Assembly (NCBI RefSeq): GCF_022376445.1
Contig: NW_025955308.1
Coordinates: 1 to 41,832, forward strand
Direction of reading: 5' to 3'
Length of the DNA: 41,832 nucleotides
From: Fomitopsis serialis
Lineage: Eukaryota > Basidiomycota > Agaricomycetes > Polyporales > Fomitopsidaceae
The notes below the pieces were generated by a model. That model was given only the letters and a program-made list of their open reading frames with translations. It did not search any database and was not told the DNA's origin. Position numbers and translations under genes: made by a program. Numbering within the stretch: the first letter of the stretch is position 1; every line of letters starts with the position of its first letter. Shown one piece after another: positions 32,718 through 41,832 of the stretch.

Positions 32718-33294
32718 TAATCTCCATCTTTGTGCCAACTATCGAGAGTCTGCTTCACTGTCTATGCTTACTCCCTTGTACCGATTGGTACCGCACGCTC
32801 CTTGGACAGTACTACTATGAACGCTCCCTTATTTCCAATGTTCCTGCTTCTCTTAATTTGGCACGTAGCGCGTGCGGTGAAGTTGTTTCATTGTCTGTTG
32901 TCTTCCGTTCACGTGGAAAGCAATGCATGCATCCACTGGTACGGAGCGCTAGACATGTGGTTCCGCAGAATAAAAGAACACATCTATCTCCCCCGACGGA
33001 CCGCATTTCTGGCTTGGATGGCGTCTAAACGTTAAACCTTTGTACAATCGAGATAACTTATTCTAAGACGCTCTCGAAGAAGTCAAAGTGGTTTGTACCG
33101 CCGACGCACAATGCAAACCTGCGAGTTCTGGCGCAATTCTGGCGAACATTGTTCTGCCAATATGTGGGTGCACCGCCACTTGGAGCACACTGTTCCTATA
33201 TGAAGGCTGGGGACTGGTCGCCAAGCCGTGTGACGACGGTCCTGTTCGTTCCTGCACCTATACCACTACCACCGCAAGTCTGCCGCGCGCTGTA
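32718..33294. other. Intergenic between EDE1 and PDE1
   Basis: EDE1 3' region and PDE1 promoter. Short frames here have no recognisable features. Confidence 0.45.
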
Positions 33295-34731
33295 ATGCCT
33301 AGCTTCGAACTTATCGCACTAGGTTGCGGTGAGTAGAACCATGATGCGCGTCAATGCCTCGAGCTGACGGCGATGTCAACGGCTTGGCTCGTGGCCAGGC
33401 GGAGGACCTAGTGAACATAATTTATCGAGGTCAGGATCTATGATCGCCGCGACACATTGGATCTCACAACCATTCTTCGGTGCAGTTATTTATTAAAACC
33501 ACATGATGCGCACTGGAGCGAAGGAGTGCTCGCGTTAGAGGCAGGCGAGTGCCTTTCGAAACGAGCGTCAATGCGGGATCATGATCCTAACAGAGAAGAA
33601 AGGCTCAGGCATCGGGGCCTTGGGCAAGCTTCTGAATGACGAGCCAGAACTGTTCGCCTCAGGTCAGGTCAAGAATGGTCATTCATCACGTACAGCGGGC
33701 GAAGTTTATTCATGGATCAAGTGGGTGCAGTGAACTAACTCTGGGTTCATGATTTTTGCACCTCACCGTACTTCTCGTACAGGTGTTTCTCTGTGTCACA
33801 TGCGCATCTGGACCACATCAGCGGACTAGCCCTGACTGCAAGTACACTCAAGGGGAAACGCACCGTGTTCGGCGCCAGGCGATGTTTACAGAACATAGAG
33901 AACCTATTCTCGGGCCAATTGTGGCCACGACTCGCGTCATGGAAGGAAGACGATAACGTCCCATTGCTACTGCAGGAGTATGATTTCTCTATGCCCCTCT
34001 ATGTTTACACCAGGTTCTCACAATCCTCGCGTAGGTTGCCAGACGATGCCAAGTACCACACCGTATTCCCCGGCATATCCGTCCGCATGATGCCACTGAG
34101 CCATGGGAGCTACGAGGGCAAGGGAACCTACCACTCCTCGGCCTTCTTCATCAAGCACGACTCCAGCGAGCACGAGTTTCTCTTCTTCGGAGACGTCGAA
34201 CCCGACAGCATAGCCTCCGAACCGCACACCCGAGACGTCTGGCGCGTCGCCGCGCCCAAGATCCCGAATATCCTGGACACGATCTTCATCGAGTGCTCGT
34301 ACCCGTCGGGGAGACCGGACGACATGCTGTACGGACATCTCACCCCGGAGCATCTGGTAGCCGAGCTCACGGCTCTAGCAGCGGAGGTCGTGGACATGCG
34401 GACGCGGACACGCCAGCCCGATAGCTCGCAGGAATGGGACGAGGATGAGGAGCCGGTACACGCTCGCAAGAGACAGAGGAGGGACACGGAGGCGCCCTCA
34501 TTACGCGGCGTTCTGGCCGGCCTGAAGGTCTATGTCATCCACTGCAAGGACGACGTACAAGGCGCGTACACGGAGCCCGTCAACAGAGTAATCGCCTCCC
34601 AGGTACGAGCATTAATCGAAGCGGAAGGGCTCGGTGCGGAGGTTGTAGGAGTGGAACAAGGGATGAAGATATGTAAGTCTACGAGCGATGTCGAGGAGCC
34701 ATCTTGCTCACAGCGTCCCCTAGCTATATGA
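33295..34731 (+). CDS. PDE1: Class II cAMP phosphodiesterase (low affinity)
   Basis: Exons 33295-33328, 33399-33429, 33486-33544, 33603-33720, 33783-34672 and 34724-34731 give 379 aa. The enzyme hydrolyses cAMP and dampens PKA signalling. The N-terminus reads FELIALGCGGGPSEHNLSSYLLKP, followed by EGVLALEAGSGIGALGKLL. The class II metal-binding signature SHAHLDHISGL opens exon 5; later, LSHGS, FFGDVEPD, FIECSYPSGRPDDMLYGHLTPEHL and VIHCKD are typical. A charged insert (DEDEEPVHARKRQRRD) could carry a nuclear localisation signal. Intron 33545-33602 has a GC donor (GCGAGT); no GT donor nearby keeps the frame. The last exon encodes only the final residues (KISI). Confidence 0.92.
33545..33602 (+). 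other. PDE1: GC-AG intron of PDE1
   Basis: Donor GCGAGT, acceptor AAAG. The join makes LEAGSGIG, which is conserved in the family. The nearest GT donor (four bases downstream) breaks the frame. Confidence 0.7.
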
Positions 34732-35154
34732 CGTCCGGAGTCTGCCTTCATAATGGATCGTCTTCACACATGAGTGCATCGTTTCATCACTTGACACAGA
34801 CGTTGCTGTTCCCCCCGCTGTCCATTCTACAATCTACTCCCCTGTATCCTCAATCATCGTCGTAGCCCCCCGAGTATTGTCGTCACCATGTAGCATAGCT
34901 TTCCAGGTTTACTCCTTTGTATCGCACGACTTCCGACATCATGAGCTCGGTCACTGTCCAACGAAAGGTATGAACGCGTCGAGCCATGGATTATGGTCAT
35001 CAGATTCGTAGCGAGGTATATTATCGAACAGCGGCGGGAGAACAGAGCAGATCCATGCAGAATTACTGGGTGGCATGTACACGTCACCACATCATTACAA
35101 CAACCCAACCCGCACCAGCGACGAAAGCCAACCACCGCACCTCGTGCCGGCCCA
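34732..35154. other. Convergent intergenic region between PDE1 and the striatin gene
   Basis: Two 3' flanks; nothing else recognised. Confidence 0.5.
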
Positions 35155-38049
35155 TCAAGACGCATACAGCTTGACCACGCCGTCCGCGCCCGCGCTCGCC
35201 ATGATCGGCAGCGTCGGGTGGAACTCGGTGTCGAGCACGCCCTCGCGTGCTTTTTCTCGGTGGCTCGGGATCTCCTGCACGCACGCGCGCGACCCGAGGA
35301 CGTCCCAGAACCGGACGGAGCAGTCGTGGCTGCCCGACACGAGCGAAAAGCCCGCGGCGTCGATCGAGAGCGACGTCACCGCGTCGAGGTGCGCGAGCAT
35401 CGAATGCGTGCATTGCCCTGTGTGGACATCCATCAACGATCTGCATCGCCGTTAAAGCGCACGAGCTGAGATGAAATAGCTCACCGGTCAAGATGTCGAA
35501 GATGCGGATATGTTTGTCCTCGTGCCCGGTGATCAAAAGCGGCATCGTGGGATGGGACACGATGCTGTTTGCCTGCGACGAAATGTCATCTGCAGCGGGC
35601 GCAAAGGTTACCCACCACGCACGGCACACCAATCCCTGTAGCGCTCACCTTCCACGGGCTCCGTCTGCAACCGTACGAGCTCCTTGCCCGTCTCGATGTC
35701 GAAGACCTTGATGACTGCGTTCTGGTACGCCACCGCGACCTTCTTGAGGTCGGTCTTGATCGCCTCCACAGCGGTCGCGCCCGGCGCGTCGCCCTCGTTC
35801 TGCGGCTCGCCCGCGTCCAAGCCGTCATACAACCACGACAGCTTGAGCGAGCCACCGCCCGAGGGACCGCTGACATCCCAGACCTTGACCGTGCCCTCCG
35901 CGCCGCAGCTGATGAGCGTGCTCTCGTCGCGCACAAGTGCGAGGTCCCATACAGCGTCGGTATGGCCTATGAGCTCCCCGCGGGCGCGCGTGGCGTCGTA
36001 CGGCGCATACGTCGTGTGTGACGAAGGGGGCAGCGCCCATATCCGGATGGACGAGTCCAGCGAGGCGGAGTAGAGCAGCTGCTTCGAGGGTGCGTGCACC
36101 AGCCGGGTGATCGCAGCGGAGTGCCCGCGAAGCGTGAGCTGAGGCTCAATCTCCGTGGTGGGGCGCGACCTGCACTCCGGGGCATGGCATCAGCGAGACT
36201 CTTAGTGTGGCAGAGACGTTTCCTAAGAAGGCACGCACATTGAGGACGCGAGGCCGGCTACGTCGACGCGCCAGATCTTCACGGTCATGTCGTCTCCGCC
36301 AGTGGCGAGACAGAGCTCGGTCGGGTGGAACGCAATGGCGCGCACGGCATCGAGATGACTGGAGAGATTGTCAGCACGGAGCCCGTAACGAACTGTCCAG
36401 GACAGCAGACGACTAGCCAACTAACTTCCGCAGTGTTCGTTTCGCCTTCCACGCCTTGGTCCCTTCACCCTCACCGATCACAGTGGACTCGTCCTCCTCC
36501 ACTTCAGGCTCCTCGTCCTTGCCCTCATCATCCTCGTCCCTTGCACGCCGCTCCCACGACGCAGCGCCACTGATGGGCATGTCATGCTGGCCAGACTGCT
36601 CCAGTCGTGCCCGTTCCGCGGCCTCCTGCGACAACCGCAACTTCTCCCGGAAGTCTGCGTCTGGACGGAAGATCGCTGTGCCCAGCGCCTGCTCATCGTC
36701 ACCTTCCTTATCCCTGTTGTCGGACGCCTCGTTTGACAACTGTGAGGGCTGTCCGGGCTGATGTTGCTGTTGTCCAAGAGATGCCGAATTTGCCTGCGAG
36801 TTTTGCGCGGCACCCAGCAGACCTGAACCCAGGTTATTGCGCTCCAGCGGGTTGCCCTGCGGGATGGCAGGTGCGGAGGACGGGCCTGTGGCCATATTCA
36901 TGCCGTTCATACCGGAGAAGTCCTTGCCGACGTCCGGCATGAGTTTTCGCGGACGGCCGTTATAAGGCATCTGGTCAAACGGCACATTAGGCAGCTGGAG
37001 GGGAAGGGTGGTGTTGTTGAGGAGAGGGCGGTTCGGGAGCGGGTTGACTGCTTGCGGAGACGTGAGATACGAGATTTCCTGAAGACATCTGCAACCCACT
37101 ACGTTAGCACCAAGGAAACATAGCGAACAGAGCGACGAACTGTTTCAGATAATCTCGACTCCGTGCTCTGCTCTTCGGGTCGCGCCCTGGTGGCGGCTTG
37201 CCCATAGGACCCATCGTGCCTGTTGCGCCATTCGGCAGGCCCATCCATGTCTGACCTCGACTCGAAGGGTTCGTGAGGGCCCCATTGACAGAACCGGTCG
37301 ACATGCGGTCAGGAGGGAGCGGCGAATCTACAAATGAATGCTAAATGAGATATATGCCTCAGAAGCATTGTTTCTTGAGACGCGCCTTCACTCCGAGGAG
37401 AGCTTCCGCTGCTCTCTTCTTTGTGACTATACGCGTCGTCCTTCTTCTCGCCTAGCTGCGCTTGCAGCGTTGCAAGCTTTGTAGGAGGGACAGCCTGCGA
37501 GGAGGGCTGGGCTAGTTGCTTTGAACTATGCACCGACACGTCAGGACTTCACACAATGAATGCAAGCGACACACGCACCGTTCGACGCGTAAAGCATACT
37601 CGAGCATTTTTATACGGCGCATGAGATCAAGCTTGACATTGTCGAAGGACCGTCGCTCGCCCTCGAGCAGGGCTATTCGCGCCTTGACACCGCGCACAGA
37701 CTCTCAGAACACACATCCAGCGTGAAGACCAGCCGCGACGCACCCGCATTTCCGCTCTCTCAATCTCCCATTCATTTCTGTCGCGCTCATATCTCCGCCA
37801 TTCGGTCTGGAGAAAGTGTAGGACGTTGGAGAGCGTGAAGTCCTGGCCGCTCTGTGGTGGGATGGGGATTTCCGACGGCTGTGGGCCCTGCTGTTGTGGC
37901 GGTGGCTGCTGCTGCTGGTTCTGCGGCGGTCTGTTGGGCGGGAGGGGACCCAAAGGACCGATCATGGGGAGCTGGATGGCGGACGGAAGGGGATGTGGAT
38001 GAGTCGGGTGGCCGAGAGACAAGTTGGGTCGTGCAGTCGCGGTGATCAT
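35155..38049 (-). CDS. PRO11: Striatin family protein (STRIPAK scaffold)
   Basis: Nine exons: 38049-37744, 37682-37579, 37525-37392, 37327-37141, 37088-36426, 36358-36239, 36169-35649, 35589-35485, 35417-35155; 800 aa. Striatin holds the PP2A-kinase STRIPAK complex that controls fusion, fruiting and septation in fungi. After a Pro/Gln-rich start comes the conserved striatin block: [29 protein letters not shown] and the coiled coil [24 protein letters not shown] (given across the exon 1/2 join), then [30 protein letters not shown] is also diagnostic. A long disordered middle part leads to C-terminal WD40 repeats ([12 protein letters not shown]...[17 protein letters not shown]...[17 protein letters not shown]...[31 protein letters not shown]...[17 protein letters not shown]). 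In exon 3, two donors six bases apart (GT at 37391, GC further on) are both in frame. Confidence 0.95.
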
Positions 38050-38649
38050 GCTGTTTGGTCCAAACAGCGCCTATAGCCACGCTCGCGTCTGCCACAACCA
38101 CGCTCGTCGCTCTCCTCGACGGCAGAGCAATGCACACAGGAATGGTACAGTGCAACCGTCTCTGAACGTCTCTAATGGCAATAATTTGAATAAACCTCGC
38201 GTACAGCATCCACCGCCTCGTTTTCGTTACGTAAATGAAACCAACCTAGAGTCTGGTCCCGCCTGGATACTTGGAGGTGTTACTACGCGCCCTCCGTTTA
38301 TCCGCGATGCTACAGTGATGCGCGGACTTGCCTCGTGTATCTGCGGCAGCTCAGTGCTGCAACGCTGAACTCTGGAGGCGCTTGGACCAGGCTTCGACGT
38401 CAGGCATTTGGACAGAGACAGCCGTGTTGTGATTGACGAAGTAGTACACTACATCCAACTGTTAAGTACATCATGTTCAGACTAGGACGACCAAACAGCA
38501 AAGTCCATCGAGTATCACAAAGCAGAGAACACACCATGTGGCTAAGACATACAACTTATTACGGATACAGTGGAGGAACACTGTGTTCCACTCAATTCAG
38601 CATTGCGTCCATATAACTTACTTAATCATCTGCGGGAACCAGAGCACTG
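38050..38649. other. Intergenic between the striatin gene and the GAT-EH gene
   Basis: Promoter of the striatin gene and 3' flank of the GAT-EH gene; no other feature recognised. Confidence 0.45.
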
Positions 38650-41600
38650 TCACCTCAAACCACTTCTAACAACCTCGTCATAACTCGGAGGCGGCGTCTC
38701 AGCGCGTTCAGAGAACGCAGGAGGCGCGATTGATGATGTGCCAGTCGACTGCGCAAGAATAGGTTGTGGCGGTGACCTAGTCGTCGGGCGTGGCGGTGTT
38801 TCCGTCGTGCGCAGGGAAGCGCCGCGCGGAGGTAGTGGCGGGGGTTGTCGTAGGGATGGAGGAACGAGAGATGGAGGCAGGGTGCGCGGGACCTCTCGCC
38901 CTTTAAGTCTCTCGCGGATGAGGTGCATGACGACTGTGAATTCATCCCGAGTGAGGCGTCCGTCGTGGTTCGCGTCAGCGAGATCCCTTCAACAGATGTA
39001 CGGGTGAGTGCTCGGTCAAGCCAGGAGACTAAGAAGAGTAACGCACCATATGTCAGCCATAACGCCATCAGGCAGCTTAGACTTCGCAAAGAATGGCACA
39101 GCGACGTCGCCCTCGATGTACCCCTTCTGCCATGGATCCAGCTTATCGAAGAACGTGTCGAAGCGCGCCCTCGCCACCGGGTTGACATCCCACTGTTCGC
39201 TAACAGGGCGTTGATGGCCTCGAGGAGGGGATGACCTAGGACTGGGAGTAGGGGTTGTCGCGAACGCAGACCCACCAGTAGTCACTTGATACTGCAACGG
39301 CTGTGTGCTGGGCGCTTGACTTCTGTTTGGTGGACTGAAGGGGGCACCCGGGCTTGGTAGACTGGGCGAAATAGGTGTCCTCGGGAGCGGCACCAGCGTT
39401 GGATCAAGTGGGGCGTCCAAGTCAATGAGCTAAACCCAACGCATGAGCGTCAGGTTCCTTTAACGTGAAAGTGCACTCACAGATGATACAGGCCGAGTCT
39501 GCAACGACGGCAGAGAGAGCGTACTCGCACCACTAGTGCTGGGACCCGCGAGTGCACTCTGGGTGCTCGACGAAGGCGGGACAGTTGCCGCAATATTCTC
39601 CCCTGCCTTCTTCCTGTCCACGAGCTGCATAGCCTGGGCGAACTCCTGCTGGGTCAGGTATCCCTTCTTCCCCGTATCAACCACGTCCCTACGTCCGCTC
39701 TCAGCACAGCTCAGTCAACCGACGAAGCAACACCTACATGATCTGACTCGAGGTCTCCATAGTCAAGCCGACCTTCAGCATGAACGACGTTACCATGTAC
39801 CCCTGCGCGCGCCCCGCCCGCTCCGGGTCAAGCGTCTCGAATATCCTCTCGGCATGCGTCTTGGCCGACGACCGCCCGTCGAAGTACCCAGTCGCGTTCG
39901 ATGCAGCAGGCATCGGGGTCGCCGAGGGTCCTGGTGGGTTGAACCGGGACGCGCTCGGGCCGTGTCTTGGCTGGGGAGCGTTGGCAGCGGCTTGCTCCCG
40001 GCTTGTTCATACAGTGCGGCGGGAAGGGAAGAGGGTAGGGGCTGCAGCGACCCCGACATGCAGCCTTTTACGAGGTACATGGCGATCGTGAAGTCGCCGA
40101 GGTCGAGAACGCCTCGACGCGAGATGTCCGCGAGGTCCCTGAAAGTCGTGCCTTGAGCACTGCGAGAGCCCGGAGGGTGACATCAAAGACGAACCATATT
40201 CGTGAGAGCGTGTCCTGCGGAAGCTTCGACTTCAGCAGGAGGTTCCGAGCTTGTGCGCCTTGGAGGAACGATATGTATGGGTTGGCGAAGCGTGAGAGCA
40301 GGGCAGACGTACCGGTAAGAACTCCGTTGTTCGGATTGTTTGCGTAGAATATCTTGGTGAACTTCGCCTTGTCTTGTGTAGTCAGCGGAGGCAACATATG
40401 AAGAGTCTGCTGCTCGAGGGCTGACATGACGTCCGTAGGTGTTGCCGGTACTACAACCGCTTCAGCATGCCAACGCGCGAGATTCACTGAGGACTAGCTC
40501 ACGTTGCTTCGAGAACAACTCTTGATCTCGCCCACCCTGAGAGCACAAAGTCAGAATACCAGCGCGAGACTGCTGTGAAGTGACATACCAGTAGCGTATC
40601 TTGTGATGACATATTGCCACTTTCTATAGCATCATATAGCTCCAAGGCCTTGAGAAGCACCTCGTTCGCGCCCAATAGCTCCTCTAGCATGTTCTCCTCC
40701 CTCGTGGACCCAGAGCCCGACGCGACGTTCTGAGATTGCTCCGCCGCCGCACTCGCAGGTGGGATCTGCGCGATGATGTCCGTCTGCGACGCACGACAGC
40801 TGCTGCGGAACTCCTGCGACACCATGAACCCTGAGTCAGCGCCGCCTTCGTTCTTCCCACCCTCACGCGCACCTGGATGAGCTCCCCCGACAAGTCCTCC
40901 CTCCTCGCGTGCCTGAGTGCGTCCAGCAGTAGCTCCGCGTTGCCCTTGCCCGCACGCGCCGCGGCGAACCCGGCCTCCAGCTCCGCACCCGGGTCTGCGA
41001 ACGGGTCCGCCGCTGCCTGACGCCGCTTGCCTGCTGCCGTTTCTTCCCGTCGCATGTTGTCATACGTCTTCAGCGCGTCGGTGAGCGTCTGGTCCGTCGC
41101 GATCAGGTCGTTGAAGAGCGTCTCCTCGCGCGTGGTCGAAGAGGAAGACGCTCGGCGACGTGACTTGGCTGCTTCGGCGTCCGCCCATTGCAAGTGTTTG
41201 AGGATGTCCCTCTGCGAGTCAATGCAGTTCTTGTGGAATTCCTGCAGGGGTTGTTTCAGTTTGTGGGGTAGCTCATAAACATGAGATCCATACCTCAATC
41301 AGCGAGCCGCTCAAGTCTGCTGCGCTCGAGAACATGAGTGTGTCGCGGAGGAGATCTGCATGCCCGCGGGCGGTCTTCGCTATGTTTGACACGCGTCGCC
41401 ACCTCTCCTCGTTAGACGGCGAAGGGGCCCTAGACGGCGTACGACTGCTCTCTCCCTTGTGGTGCTTGCGAGCCCACTGCCGCTCGTTAGAAGGTGAATC
41501 TGCAGTCCTCGTTAATACTCCTGCATATACAGGAACAGGAGCTTGATTCACTGTGTGGTCGTTCTTAACTCGCTCTTGGGCTACTCGATCCGCACCTGCA

Positions 41601-41832
41601 CGCTCAAGCCCGTCTACAGACGGAGAACGGCGGCCAGCTCGCTTTGCACAGCCACTAGCTCCTCCGAAGCTCTCGCAAGGACGAGAGGGACTCGCCGGAC
41701 CGGGACACACTGGCGTTGTGGATTCCCCTGAGAGCCAGGAGATCTGCTCTTCAATAACTCTGAGTGACCTGCGGCAGTCCGTCCGGAACTCCTGCATGTG
41801 CGGCGCAGTCAGACGCATTGCAGACGCAAATA
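38650..41832 (-). CDS. GAT-EH fusion protein, partial at right edge, with one frame break
   Basis: Exons in the window: 41791-41294, 41241-40873, 40813-40589, 40536-40503, 40450-40313, 40258-40195, 40138-39738, 39688-39481, 39429-39047, 38986-38650. The N-terminus lies beyond the edge; the first exon seems to follow an acceptor at 41792. The N-terminal half has GAT-like helical modules, each with an EF--C--SQ--I helix and an EE-L---L--N/T--L--AL--YD helix (EFHKNCIDSQRDILKHL with FNDLIATDQTLTDALKTYD; EFRSSCRASQTDIIAQI with LLGANEVLLKALELYD), preceded by a third, partial unit. GAT domains of GGA/TOM1/Lsb5 proteins bind ubiquitin. A canonical 52-bp intron (40451-40502) then joins in frame to three EH domains (PPLTTQDKAKFTKIF...; HAERIFETLD...; QWDVNPVARARFDTFFDKLD...). 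The exon 40138-39738 is one base short, breaking the frame near 39980-40020. Confidence 0.75.

Noticed and set aside
37328..37391. A second GC-AG intron in the striatin gene
   Set aside because: A GT donor six bases upstream is equally in frame, so a GC donor is not needed.
40429..40590. Separate GAT gene and EH gene instead of a fusion
   Set aside because: It would leave about 30 bp between stop and start, and the 52-bp sequence between them has full intron signals and keeps the frame. Kept as the alternative to test.
1..41832. tRNA, rRNA or CRISPR features
   Set aside because: None could be supported by eye; CRISPR arrays are not expected in a fungal nuclear genome and no regularly spaced repeats were seen.

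Overview
This window looks like nuclear DNA of a filamentous basidiomycete, most likely an Agaricomycete (Polyporales-like, which is inference). Almost every gene is split by introns of about 49-70 bp with GT(A/G)NGT donors, CTGAC/CTAAC-type branch sites and YAG acceptors. The products are fungal: gamma-tubulin, MBF1, Met8, a UBE2C-type E2, Ede1, class II cAMP phosphodiesterase, striatin. Several families are typical of basidiomycetes. Exon models below were built by hand from splice signals, reading frame and family conservation; unless a break is stated, the exon lengths of each model add up to an open frame.

Layout. 0.7-3.6 kb: an HNH-type protein and gamma-tubulin, divergent. 3.8-10.2 kb: three tandem paralogous class I O-methyltransferases on the minus strand; the first has a one-base frame break. 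10.9-12.8 kb: MBF1, which needs a 2-nt microexon, and MET8 with a hydrophobic tail. 14.3-15.4 kb: a tetraspanin-like four-helix protein, probably with a 4-nt microexon. 16.1-20.3 kb: a repeat-rich block holding an inverted duplication of a small membrane-protein gene (one intact copy, one broken copy, one extra fragment), a DUF6698-like gene, a truncated Harbinger-like transposase piece and a short palindromic element. 20.9-21.8 kb: an opsin-related seven-helix protein without the retinal lysine. 22.8-24.6 kb: an amidase with an in-frame stop and a damaged intron. 25.5-27.7 kb: a Ser-rich hypothetical protein and a UBE2C/Ubc11-type E2.

28-32.7 kb: EDE1 (three EH domains, coiled coil, UBA). 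33.3-34.7 kb: cAMP phosphodiesterase. 35.2-38 kb: striatin (STRIPAK scaffold). 38.65 kb to the right edge: a second EH protein in which two or more GAT-like ubiquitin-binding modules are spliced in frame onto three EH domains. Its EH introns sit at the same places as those of EDE1. It runs off the window, so the N-terminus (perhaps a VHS domain) is not seen.

The most interesting points are the GAT-EH fusion close to EDE1, the two microexons, the decaying inverted duplication, and the methyltransferase array. Four genes carry frame or splice breaks; single-base breaks could be assembly errors, so read support should be checked before calling them pseudogenes.
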